From NCBI GenBank assembly GCA_943324575.2, contig CALPMD020000044.1, positions 1 to 8,038 on the forward strand: DNA of 8,038 bases, written 5' to 3'. This DNA comes from Akkermansia muciniphila (GTDB lineage: Bacteria; Verrucomicrobiota; Verrucomicrobiia; Verrucomicrobiales; Akkermansiaceae). The stretch's first letter is position 1; each line of letters begins with the position of its first letter. Of the stretch, positions 1 to 7,519 are shown piece after piece. A program made the position numbers and the translations under genes. The notes under the pieces were generated by a model that did no database searches, was not told the origin of the DNA, and saw only the letters and a list, made by a program, of their open reading frames with translations.

Positions 1-147
1 GGAAACGCTCGTTGCAAGACCGGAAACGCTCGTTGCAAGACCGGAAACGCTCGTTGCAAGACCGGAAACGCTCGTTGCAAGACCGGAAACGCTCGTTGCA
101 AGACCGGAAACGCTCGTCGCCAGACCGAAAACGGGCGTTGAAAACTA
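1..147. repeat. 21-bp tandem repeat array (minisatellite) upstream of pyc
   Basis: The unit is 21 bp, starting GGAAACGCTCG and ending TTGCAAGACC. Five identical copies lie at 1-21, 22-42, 43-63, 64-84 and 85-105. A sixth (106-126) differs at two positions, and a seventh (127-147) is strongly decayed, matching at about 13 of 21. The array begins at base 1, so its true left end is not visible. Because 21 is a multiple of three and the unit has no stop in any frame, all six frames are open across the perfect copies; the forward frames read as heptapeptide repeats such as LQDRKRS. All three forward frames stop before pyc (at 139-141, 146-148 and 192-194). It could be non-coding, or the repetitive C-terminus of a gene starting upstream. 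There are no spacers, so it is not a CRISPR array. Confidence 0.95.
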
Positions 148-204
148 GGATGGGGTCCGAATTTCCGCTTCACGAACCCGCGAGGATCCCCTAGAAACAA
201 GCCT

Positions 205-3200
205 ATGATGCTTGAAAAACCCCGATCCCTTGGAAAACTGATGGCCGCCAACCGCGGCGAAATCGCGATTCGTGTTTTTCGGGCCGCTACCGAACTGGGC
301 CTGACGACAGTATCCATTTTTGCCGAGGAAGATCGTTTTTCCATCCACCGATTCAAGGCGGACGAGGCGTACCAACTGGATTCCTCCAAGGGCCCAGTCG
401 GCGCCTATCTGGATGTGGAGGGCATCGTGGCATTGGCCAAACAAAAGGGCGTGACGATGATTCACCCGGGCTATGGTTTCCTCTCCGAAAACGCCGCTTT
501 CGCCCGCGCCTGTGCCCGCGAAGGCATCACTTTCATCGGCCCATCGCCCGATCTTTTGGAAAACATGGGCGACAAAACGGCGGCCCGCGCACTGGCGCAC
601 CAGTTCAAGGTCCCCACCCTGCCGGGCACGGAAGAGGCGATCACCGATCCCGATCAGGCGCTGATCGCCGCGCATGAAATCGGCTTCCCGCTGATCATCA
701 AAGCGGCTTTTGGCGGCGGTGGCCGTGGCATGCGGGTGGTGGAAAAACCATCGCTGCTGCCGGGCTTGCTGGCCGAAGCACAAAACGAGGCGCTCAATGC
801 CTTTGGCAACGCCGCCGTTTTCTTGGAACGCTACATTTCGCGAGCCAAACACATTGAGGTGCAGATCCTCGGTGACCAACATGGCAACGTCGTCCATTTG
901 CACGAGCGCGATTGTTCGGTGCAGCGGCGCTATCAAAAAGTCGTCGAAGTCGCGCCCGCGGTGAACCTCGATCCGAAAGTGCGCAAGGAACTCTGCGACG
1001 CCGCCGTCACGCTGGCCAAGGGCATCGGCTATAATAATGCGGGCACCGTCGAATTCCTCTACGACATGGATAAAAACGACTGGTTCTTCATCGAGATGAA
1101 CCCGCGAATCCAAGTCGAGCACACCGTGACCGAGTGCGTCACTGGCATTGATCTGGTGCGCTCGCAAATCCTCGTGGCTGCAGGAAACTCACTGTTTAGC
1201 GACGAGGTCGCCATTCCGCCGCAAGACCAGATTCCCTGCAATGGCTTCGCCATCCAGTGCCGCGTGACGACTGAAGATCCCGCGAAAAACTTCTCCCCCG
1301 ACTACGGTCGCATCCTCAACTACCGCTCGGCCGCGGGCTTCGGCATCCGCTTGGACGCTGCCTCGGGCGATGCCGGTTCCGTCGTGACGCCGTATTATGA
1401 CTCGATGCTGGTCAAGGTCACCGCGATGGGTCGCGACTTCCCGATGGCTTGCCAACGGATGGACCGCGCGCTGCGCGAGTTCCGCATCCGCGGGGTGAAA
1501 ACAAACATCCCGTTCCTTGAAAACGTCATCGCCGACGAGACTTTCCGCAGCGGCCAGGCACACACCAAACTGATCGACACCAAGACCGAGCTGTTCCAAT
1601 TCAAACGCCGCCGCGACCGCGCAACTCGCACACTTTCCTACCTTTCCGACATCACCCTCAACGGCAACCCCACCGCCAAAGGCTGGAAACCCGCTGCGGC
1701 AATGCCCAAGGCAGTCGTCCCAAACTCGCTAGTCATCGAACACCACGCCGAAGTGCCGAGGGGCAGCCGCGACGTGTTGTTAGACCTGGGTCCGGAGAAA
1801 TTCGCGCAGTGGATTCTCGATGAAAAGCGCTTGCTGATCACCGACACCACCTTCCGCGATGCCCACCAATCGCTCATCGCCACGCGCATGCGCAGCTTTG
1901 ACATGCTACGCGTGGCCGAGGCGGTTTCGCACCGCGTGCCTCAGTTGTTCTCGCTCGAAATGTGGGGCGGTGCGACCTTCGACACCGCGATGCGATTCCT
2001 CAGCGAGTGCCCGTGGGACCGCCTGCGCCGCTTGCGCGAGAAGGTGCCTAACATCTGTTTCCAAATGCTGTTCCGCGGCTCGAACGCAGTCGGTTATTCG
2101 AACTACCCCGACAATGTCGTCGCGGGTTTCGTGAAGCACGCGGCTGACTCGGGCATGGATATTTTCCGTATCTTTGACTCGCTCAACTACCTGCCTAACA
2201 TGCAGGTGGCGATGGAAGCGGTCCGTGACCACGGCAAGGCAATCTGCGAAGCCGCGATCTGCTACACCGGCGACATCACCGATGAGCGCCGAGACAAGTA
2301 TTCCCTCAAGTACTACATCGAAAAAGCCAAGGAAGTCGAACGCATGGGTGCCCACATGCTCTGCATCAAGGACATGGCAGGCCTTTGCAAGCCGCACGCC
2401 GCGTGGAAGCTGGTCAGCGCACTGAAGGACGAGATCGGCATTCCCGTGCATTTCCACACCCATGATACCTCGGGCATCAACGCTGCATCAGTACTCGCCG
2501 CTTCCAAAGCAGGCGTGGACATCGTCGATCTCGCGATCTCATCGATGTCGGGTTCAACCTCGCAGCCAAACCTCAACTCCGTGGCCGCAGCCCTCGCGGG
2601 CAACGACCGCGACCCGGGCTTGGACTTCGATTCGCTCAACGAAATTTCCGACTACTGGGAACAGGTTCTCGGCTTCTATCAACCGTTCGATTCCGCGCCG
2701 CGCTCCGGCACCGCCGAAGTCTACGAACACGAAATGCCCGGCGGCCAATACACCAACCTCCGCGAGCAAGCCAACTCGATGGGGCTCGGTCACCGCTGGC
2801 GCGAAATCGCCCGCACCTACGCCGAAGTCAACGAGCTCTTCGGCGACATCGTCAAGGTCACGCCTTCTTCGAAAGTCGTTGGCGACATGTGCATGTTCCT
2901 CGTCACCCGCGGCATCAAGGCGGCGGACGTGCCTAAGATCAAACCCGGCTCAATCGACTTCCCGGAAAGCGTGATCGACATGCTCTCCGGCGGTCTCGGC
3001 CAACCCGACGGCGGCTGGCCGGTCGAGGTGCAGCGTGTCGTGCTCGGCAATCGCAAGGCGACCACCAAGCGCCCCGGCGAACTCGCGGAACCCATCGACC
3101 TCGAAATCACCCGCAGCGAACTCACCGCCAAACTCGGCCGCCCTGCCAACGACGACGACCTCTACTCGCACCTGATGTATCCGCAGGTCTTCGCCGATTT

Positions 3201-3684
3201 CACCGCCTTCCGCGCGAAATACGACGACCTCAGCGGATTACCGACCCCTGCATTCTTCTACGGCTTGCACATTGGCGAGGAAATCGAGATCGAAATCGAC
3301 ACGGGCAAAACCCTCATCATCAAGCTCATTTCCATCGGCGAAGCGGACTCCGCTGGCCGCCGTGCGCTGTTTTACGAACTCAACGGCTCGTCGCGCGAAT
3401 CGATCGTCACGGACAACTCCCTCAAATCCACCAGCAAGGCTGCCCGCGCCAAAGGCGAGGTCGGCAACCCCGCGCACGTTTGCGCGCCGATGCCCGGAAT
3501 GGTGACCGAAGTCGCCGTGTCTCCAGGCCAAGAGGTGAAAGCGGGCGACAAGCTCATCATCCTCGAAGCCATGAAAATGCTGACCACGGTCAGCGCCAGC
3601 GCCGACGGGATTATTTCGGAAATCCTCGTAAAAAAGGGAGAGCAGGTGGACAGCGACGATTTATTGGTTAAGCTCGGACTGTGA
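205..3684 (+). CDS. pyc: pyruvate carboxylase, single-chain
   Basis: Biotin-dependent cytoplasmic enzyme that makes oxaloacetate from pyruvate, bicarbonate and ATP, refilling the TCA cycle and feeding gluconeogenesis. The 1159 residues are full length for the single-chain type. The biotin carboxylase part covers about 10-460: ANRGEIAIR at 15-23, the ATP-grasp glycine loop GGGGRGM at 170-176, and EMNPRIQVEHTVTE at 297-310 with the family's catalytic Arg as R301. The carboxyltransferase domain starts near 545 (DTTFRDAHQ). By comparison with known pyruvate carboxylases the metal site is D552, K722 (carbamylated Lys), H751 and H753, and T886 is the likely proton-transfer Thr. The C-terminal biotinyl domain has EAMKM at 1121-1125 with K1124 as biotin site. 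All key residues are present. ATG 205 is followed at once by ATG 208; either could be the start, as both sit just ahead of the conserved N-terminus. No Shine-Dalgarno site or convincing promoter is visible between the repeats and the gene. Confidence 0.98.
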   Translation: MMLEKPRSLGKLMAANRGEIAIRVFRAATELGLTTVSIFAEEDRFSIHRFKADEAYQLDSSKGPVGAYLDVEGIVALAKQKGVTMIHPGYGFLSENAAFARACAREGITFIGPSPDLLENMGDKTAARALAHQFKVPTLPGTEEAITDPDQALIAAHEIGFPLIIKAAFGGGGRGMRVVEKPSLLPGLLAEAQNEALNAFGNAAVFLERYISRAKHIEVQILGDQHGNVVHLHERDCSVQRRYQKVVEVAPAVNLDPKVRKELCDAAVTLAKGIGYNNAGTVEFLYDMDKNDWFFIEMNPRIQVEHTVTECVTGIDLVRSQILVAAGNSLFSDEVAIPPQDQIPCNGFAIQCRVTTEDPAKNFSPDYGRILNYRSAAGFGIRLDAASGDAGSVVTPYYDSMLVKVTAMGRDFPMACQRMDRALREFRIRGVKTNIPFLENVIADETFRSGQAHTKLIDTKTELFQFKRRRDRATRTLSYLSDITLNGNPTAKGWKPAAAMPKAVVPNSLVIEHHAEVPRGSRDVLLDLGPEKFAQWILDEKRLLITDTTFRDAHQSLIATRMRSFDMLRVAEAVSHRVPQLFSLEMWGGATFDTAMRFLSECPWDRLRRLREKVPNICFQMLFRGSNAVGYSNYPDNVVAGFVKHAADSGMDIFRIFDSLNYLPNMQVAMEAVRDHGKAICEAAICYTGDITDERRDKYSLKYYIEKAKEVERMGAHMLCIKDMAGLCKPHAAWKLVSALKDEIGIPVHFHTHDTSGINAASVLAASKAGVDIVDLAISSMSGSTSQPNLNSVAAALAGNDRDPGLDFDSLNEISDYWEQVLGFYQPFDSAPRSGTAEVYEHEMPGGQYTNLREQANSMGLGHRWREIARTYAEVNELFGDIVKVTPSSKVVGDMCMFLVTRGIKAADVPKIKPGSIDFPESVIDMLSGGLGQPDGGWPVEVQRVVLGNRKATTKRPGELAEPIDLEITRSELTAKLGRPANDDDLYSHLMYPQVFADFTAFRAKYDDLSGLPTPAFFYGLHIGEEIEIEIDTGKTLIIKLISIGEADSAGRRALFYELNGSSRESIVTDNSLKSTSKAARAKGEVGNPAHVCAPMPGMVTEVAVSPGQEVKAGDKLIILEAMKMLTTVSASADGIISEILVKKGEQVDSDDLLVKLGL

Positions 3685-3696
3685 ATGCGACCGTTT

Positions 3697-3722
3697 GCGG
3701 CAGTCGGTCTTGCGACTGCCGC
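3697..3722 (+). terminator. GC-rich hairpin after pyc, possible terminator
   Basis: A perfect 10-bp inverted repeat, GCGGCAGTCG at 3697-3706 and CGACTGCCGC at 3713-3722, encloses a 6-base loop. It begins 12 bases after the pyc stop and ends 33 bases before the next start. The position suits a transcription terminator or an mRNA 3'-end stabiliser. The only T run is four bases at 3730-3733, separated from the stem by seven bases, so it is not a classical intrinsic terminator. It could also be one copy of a dispersed palindromic element. Confidence 0.5.
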
Positions 3723-3755
3723 GCGACGCTTTTCAGGACTACCTAGCTACTCTCC

Positions 3756-4940
3756 ATGACAAAATTTGCGCTCGTCTTCGCCTTTCTCACTAGCATCTGC
3801 TCGTGGGCTCAAGATGGCAGCGCAGCAATCAAGCATGCGGCACCGGTCTTGGCTGAGGATTTGACGATTCCCGACGACGGGATCCGTGTCTCCGTCCTCG
3901 GCTACCACGATCTGGCTGAAAACCTGCCGGAAACGGCGATGCGAATCCACACTTCGAAGTTCCGCAAGCAGATGGAAACCATCCGCCAGCTGGGGATCAA
4001 AGTCATCACTCACGCGGAATTCACCGCATGGAAGAAGGGCGAACTTCAAATCCCCAACAAGGCGATGATGATCACCTTCGACGATGGCTGGAAATCGGTC
4101 TACACCGACGCTTACCCCGTCCTCAAGGAACTCGGATTCCCTTTCACCATCTTCCTCTACAAAAACTATGTCGATGGCGGTGGTAAAGCGCTCACCACCC
4201 CGATGATTCAAGAAATGGCGGCCAACGGCTGCACCATCGGCAGCCATTCGGTGGATCACCCCTATCCGCTCACGGTGAAAAGCTTTCGTAAAAAAGGAAC
4301 CGAGATCTACGATGCCTACCTGCGCAAGGAAATCGGCGAATCCAAGCAGTTCCTCGAATCCAAGTTTTCCTGCAAAGTCACCAGCTATGCCTATCCTGGC
4401 GGATTTTTCACGGAAGAGATGTTCAAACTCGGCGTCGAATTCGGCTACAGCGAAATGTTCACGGTCGTACCGGGAAAGATCAAACGCACGCTGCCTAACG
4501 AAATGCTGCCGCGCTACATTGTGTTAGGCAACTATGACAAAGTTTTCGAGATGGCGATCAACTTCCGCGAAAGTACGAATGGCCCCGATCTCGCAGCAGG
4601 ATCGACTCCCGGTTCCATCCAAACGACTCCTTTCCCAGTGACGCCCGAGGCGGGCGCGATCATCAACACCCGCCTGCCCGAAATCTCCGCCGATCTCTCG
4701 ACCATCGAAAACCTCAATCCCGCCACCCTCTCCATGAAAGTCGCCGGCTTCGGCGAAGTGCCTGCCACCTTCTCAGAAGAAACGAAAAAGTTTTCATGGC
4801 TGGTCAATCGCCGGCTGCGCCAGTCCAGCTGCCAAGTCGCCGTCACGTGGAAAGATGCCACGGGCAAAGCAATTGAAACACCACTCCGCTGGTCCTTCCA
4901 AATCGACCGCGAATCCGCTTACTTCCCCGACGGCGAATAG
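3756..4940 (+). CDS. secreted polysaccharide deacetylase (CE4/NodB fold) with probable Ig-like C-terminus
   Basis: Predicted exported, metal-dependent deacetylase that removes acetyl groups from N-acetylated or O-acetylated polysaccharide; the substrate cannot be told from sequence. Of 394 residues, 1-19 look like a signal peptide (Lys3, hydrophobic core, likely cut after SWA), with no lipobox. The catalytic region runs from about 45 to 265: GYH at 49-51, typical of the PgaB/IcaB-like branch; TFDDG at 107-111 with D109 as probable base and D110 as metal ligand; and HSVDH at 164-168 giving metal ligands H164 and H168. The third motif reads YAYPGG (211-216), without the Arg of classical NodB enzymes. 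A Pro/Thr/Gly-rich linker (about 271-300) leads to a beta-rich tail (about 305-385) whose pattern, ending in VTWKDATG and WSFQI, resembles bacterial Ig-like domains. The start is ATG 3756, giving a sound signal peptide, with CTCC directly before it and no Shine-Dalgarno site. No polysaccharide synthesis gene is adjacent. Confidence 0.9.
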   Translation: MTKFALVFAFLTSICSWAQDGSAAIKHAAPVLAEDLTIPDDGIRVSVLGYHDLAENLPETAMRIHTSKFRKQMETIRQLGIKVITHAEFTAWKKGELQIPNKAMMITFDDGWKSVYTDAYPVLKELGFPFTIFLYKNYVDGGGKALTTPMIQEMAANGCTIGSHSVDHPYPLTVKSFRKKGTEIYDAYLRKEIGESKQFLESKFSCKVTSYAYPGGFFTEEMFKLGVEFGYSEMFTVVPGKIKRTLPNEMLPRYIVLGNYDKVFEMAINFRESTNGPDLAAGSTPGSIQTTPFPVTPEAGAIINTRLPEISADLSTIENLNPATLSMKVAGFGEVPATFSEETKKFSWLVNRRLRQSSCQVAVTWKDATGKAIETPLRWSFQIDRESAYFPDGE

Positions 4941-4988
4941 GCCCCTCTTGTTTTCCATTTCAACTTTCAGCTTTCCGCATTTACCTCC
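4941..4988 (+). promoter_or_regulatory. pyrimidine-rich leader before ffh, no Shine-Dalgarno site
   Basis: The 48-base gap between the deacetylase stop and the ffh ATG has 38 pyrimidines. It ends ACCTCC directly against the start codon, and no GGAG-like element lies at usual spacing. The length fits either read-through from the deacetylase or a short untranslated leader. Start by ribosomal protein S1 binding to a pyrimidine-rich leader is a possible mechanism, but this is inference. No promoter boxes are clear. Confidence 0.35.
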
Positions 4989-6362
4989 ATGTTCTCATCA
5001 CTCTCAGACAGCCTCGACAAAACCTTCCGCAACCTCCGTGGCGTTGGCCGCATCTCGGATAAAAACATCGCCGATGCCCTCCGCGAAATCCGCATCGCTC
5101 TGCTTGAAGCCGACGTCGAATTCGGCGTGGCCAAGGACTTTATCGCCAAGGTGAAGGAGAAGGCGCTGGGCGAGGACGTGCTCAAGTCGATCAAACCCGG
5201 CGAGCAAATCGTTAAGATTTTCCACGACGAACTCGCAGTGTTGCTGGGCGGCGACCAAGTACCACTCGACCTCAATCCACCGGCCCGCATCTTGATTTGC
5301 GGACTCAACGGCGCGGGTAAAACCACCACCTCCGCCAAACTCGCCAACCGCCTCAAGAAGGAAGGCCGCCGCCCGCTGCTGATCGCCTGCGACCTCTATC
5401 GCCCCGCCGCGATCGATCAGTTAGCGATGCTCGCCAAGCAGATCGATGTACCCTGCTACACTCCGGAAGCGAGCGAAACCGATGTCGTCAAGGTCGCCAA
5501 GGACGCACTCGTTTGGGCCGAAAACCAACAAGGCACCGTTCTCATCTTCGACACTGCCGGCCGTCAGGAAATCGACGAACGCCTCGTCGCCGAACTCAAG
5601 CGCCTGCACGATTTTCTAAAGCCAAAGGAGACGCTGCTCGTCGCAGATTCCGCCACGGGTCAACAAGCGGTGTCCGTCGCAGAACACTTCGACAAGGCAG
5701 TCGGCATCACTGGCATCATTCTCACCAAACTCGATGGCGACGCCCGCGGTGGCGCGGCGTTGTCAATGCGCGCCGTGACCGGCAAACCGATCAAGTATGC
5801 GGGCGAAGGCGAAAAGTTAGACCAACTCTTCGAGTTCCACCCCAGCCGCATGGCCGACCGAATTCTCGGCATGGGCGACATCGTCGGCATGGTCGAACAA
5901 GTCGCCGACAAAGTAAACGAAGCCGATGCCATGCGCTCGATGAAGCGCATGCAGGAAGGTAAATTCGATTTCACCGACTTCCTCGACCAGATGAAAATGA
6001 TCCAGAATCTGGGTCCGCTCGAAGGACTGCTCGGCCTGATGCCCGGCTTCAACAAAATCAAAAAGCAACTGCCCACCGGTGCTTTCGACTCCAAAAAAAT
6101 CAAACGCACCGAGGCCATCGTCTTATCGATGACCCTCCTCGAACGCCAGCGTCCAGAGATCATCAAGGGCTCGCGCCGTCAGCGGATCGCCGGCGGCTCC
6201 GGCACCTCGATCATGGAGGTCAACCAACTCATCAAACAATTCGGCGAGATGCGGAAGATGATGAAATCCCCGAACAAGATGAACGCCATGATGAAACAAA
6301 TGGGCGGTGCCGGCGGCATGAAGGATCTAATGAAAGGCATGGGCGGCAAGTTCCCATTCTGA
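4989..6362 (+). CDS. ffh: signal recognition particle GTPase Ffh (SRP54)
   Basis: Protein part of the bacterial signal recognition particle. With 4.5S/SRP RNA and the receptor FtsY it delivers ribosomes making membrane proteins to the Sec translocon. The 457 residues are a normal length. The N domain is about 1-90, including the conserved ALREIRIALLEADV stretch at 30-43. The G domain (about 98-295) has the P-loop GLNGAGKTT at 105-113, CDLYRPAA at 134-141, DTAGR at 188-192, TKLDG at 246-250 and DARGG at 251-255. The M domain (about 300-457) carries the SRP RNA-binding stretch SRRQRIAGGSGTS at 395-407 and a methionine-rich tail from 421 on, which binds signal sequences. ATG 4989 gives the usual N-terminus MFSSLSDSLDKTFRNLRG. 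No SRP RNA gene or ftsY is visible in the window. No unusual residues were found. Confidence 0.98.
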   Translation: MFSSLSDSLDKTFRNLRGVGRISDKNIADALREIRIALLEADVEFGVAKDFIAKVKEKALGEDVLKSIKPGEQIVKIFHDELAVLLGGDQVPLDLNPPARILICGLNGAGKTTTSAKLANRLKKEGRRPLLIACDLYRPAAIDQLAMLAKQIDVPCYTPEASETDVVKVAKDALVWAENQQGTVLIFDTAGRQEIDERLVAELKRLHDFLKPKETLLVADSATGQQAVSVAEHFDKAVGITGIILTKLDGDARGGAALSMRAVTGKPIKYAGEGEKLDQLFEFHPSRMADRILGMGDIVGMVEQVADKVNEADAMRSMKRMQEGKFDFTDFLDQMKMIQNLGPLEGLLGLMPGFNKIKKQLPTGAFDSKKIKRTEAIVLSMTLLERQRPEIIKGSRRQRIAGGSGTSIMEVNQLIKQFGEMRKMMKSPNKMNAMMKQMGGAGGMKDLMKGMGGKFPF

Positions 6363-6419
6363 TTTCATACCCTCACCCCTGCGTGATGACAGCCCTGCGG
6401 CTCCCCTCCCCCGACCTCC
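6363..6419 (+). promoter_or_regulatory. pyrimidine-rich leader before the DUF1016 gene
   Basis: This is the 57-base gap between the ffh stop and the DUF1016 start. The last 19 bases contain only two purines and end ACCTCC against the ATG, the same six bases that precede the ffh ATG. I see no strong hairpin or T run here, so no terminator for ffh, and no clear promoter. Confidence 0.3.
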
Positions 6420-7517
6420 ATGAAAAAGTCCGCAATTCCCCCAAAAATCGCATCTTCCACCGCCGATGATTATTCGGGCTTAGTCGGCGATATCGAAAAT
6501 CTACTCGACGCCGCCAGGCGTAGCACCGTTCGTGCAGTCAATGCCCTGATGACCGCCACCTACTGGCAAATCGGGCGACGCATCGTCGAATTCGAACAAT
6601 CTGGAAAAAAGCGTGCCGACTATGGCAAACGACTCTTAGAAAAACTCTCCGCCGACTTGAGTTCGCGTTTCGGCAGAGGTTTTGGCCTCGTACAAATCAA
6701 TACGATGCGCCAGTTTTTCATCACCTATCCGGCGATTCTTCAATCAGCGATTGAAGAATCTCAAACATCTCCCCAGCCCCCTGACATCGGAGCCCTCGCA
6801 ACTCATTTTTCTCTCGCTTGGACTCATTATACCCGACTCCTGCGACTTACTAACCCGCTCGCACGCGAATTTTATGAAATCGAAGCCCTGCGCGGTGGTT
6901 GGAGCGTCCGCCAGTTAGAACGTCAGATCGCCAGCCAATTCTACGAACGCACCGCACTCTCAAAAAACAAAACCGCGATGCTCACCCAAGTCGGCAAAGG
7001 CAACGATGCGGTTAGCGCCAACGAAGAGATTAGAGATCCACTTGTTTTAGAGTTTCTCGGTCTGAAGGATGAGTATTCTGAAACGGATCTCGAAGCAGCA
7101 CTCATCGAACATCTCGAAGGCTTCCTCATGGACATGGGTGGCGCTTTCGCATTTGTTGGACGGCAAAAACGACTACGAATCGACAATGAGTGGTTCCGAG
7201 TGGATCTCTTATTCTTTCACCGAAGACTGCGCTCGCTCGTCGTCATCGACCTTAAAACTGGCCCTCTCAAGCACTCAGATATCGGCCAAATGCACCTCTA
7301 TCTCAACTATGCCCGAGCGAATTGGTGCGAGGCCGATGAAAACCCACCGATCGGCCTGATCCTCTGCACCGAAAAAGGAGAGTCCCTCGCCCGCTATGCC
7401 CTAGAAGGTCTTCCCAATCCGACGCTAATTCGCGAATATCGAACGGTCCTGCCCGACGAAAAACGCCTTGCTGCCGAAATCGATATCGCACGTCGCAAAC
7501 TTAACGATCACTTTTAA
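6420..7517 (+). CDS. DUF1016 / YhcG-type PD-(D/E)XK nuclease-like protein
   Basis: Member of the DUF1016 family (E. coli YhcG type): a helical N-terminal domain joined to a predicted PD-(D/E)XK nuclease domain. The cellular role is not established; family members are often found as mobile genes, including near restriction-modification genes. The protein has 365 residues, close to YhcG length, with no break. The N-terminal domain (about 20-180) shows YWQIGRRIVEFEQ at 48-60, RADYGKRLLEKLS at 65-77, GRGFG at 85-89, and a LAWTHYTRLL segment at 132-141. The C-terminal domain (about 205-365) has VGRQKRLRI at 246-254, VDLLFFHRRLRSLVVIDLK at 261-279, GQMHLYLNY at 289-297 and PPIGLILCTEKG at 309-320. 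Likely catalytic residues are D262 and D277-x-K279, so the fold's active site looks intact. Composition is lower in GC than its neighbours (24 G/C in 7021-7080, 29 in 6601-6660), suggesting transfer. No partner toxin, methylase or transposase is adjacent. Confidence 0.93.
   Translation: MKKSAIPPKIASSTADDYSGLVGDIENLLDAARRSTVRAVNALMTATYWQIGRRIVEFEQSGKKRADYGKRLLEKLSADLSSRFGRGFGLVQINTMRQFFITYPAILQSAIEESQTSPQPPDIGALATHFSLAWTHYTRLLRLTNPLAREFYEIEALRGGWSVRQLERQIASQFYERTALSKNKTAMLTQVGKGNDAVSANEEIRDPLVLEFLGLKDEYSETDLEAALIEHLEGFLMDMGGAFAFVGRQKRLRIDNEWFRVDLLFFHRRLRSLVVIDLKTGPLKHSDIGQMHLYLNYARANWCEADENPPIGLILCTEKGESLARYALEGLPNPTLIREYRTVLPDEKRLAAEIDIARRKLNDHF
6734..6760. repeat. perfect 12-bp inverted repeat inside the DUF1016 gene
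   Basis: GATTCTTCAATC (6734-6745), spacer AGC, then GATTGAAGAATC (6749-6760) form an exact palindrome with a 3-base loop. It encodes about residues 105-114 (from AILQSAIEES), in a stretch between the two better conserved parts of the N-terminal domain, where family members vary in length. It could fold as a hairpin in mRNA, act as a protein binding site, or be a small inserted palindromic element. The function is unknown. Confidence 0.9.
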
Positions 7518-7519
7518 CT

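Noticed and set aside
6..15. The repeat's reverse complement contains GCAACGAGCG, as in the conserved 16S rRNA region near 1100
   Set aside because: Only ten bases match and the flanks differ, so it is most likely chance and not an rRNA fragment.
1..126. Possible CRISPR array
   Set aside because: The 21-bp units are directly adjacent with no spacers, and no cas gene is present.
138..151. TTGAAA (138-143) and TAGGAT (146-151) as pyc promoter boxes
   Set aside because: They are too close together to act as a -35/-10 pair, and neither has a convincing partner at normal spacing.
12..194. Small open frame made of LQDRKRS heptapeptides upstream of pyc
   Set aside because: It is an automatic result of a 21-bp repeat with no stop codons; its ATG exists only if 'tgc'-type units are ignored at the array edge, and no independent coding signal supports it.
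145..1167. Long open frame of 340 codons on the minus strand inside pyc
   Set aside because: It lies antisense to the strongly conserved biotin carboxylase domain and resembles no family; GC-rich codon bias commonly leaves such antisense frames open.
3706..3713. GGTCTTGC in the post-pyc hairpin matches the minisatellite's reverse complement
   Set aside because: The same 8-mer (as GCAAGACC) also occurs inside pyc at 1221-1228, so the match is too short to imply common origin.
3756..3812. Lipoprotein signal in the deacetylase (Cys15)
   Set aside because: The residues before Cys15 (TSI) do not fit a lipobox; a plain signal peptide cut after SWA fits better.
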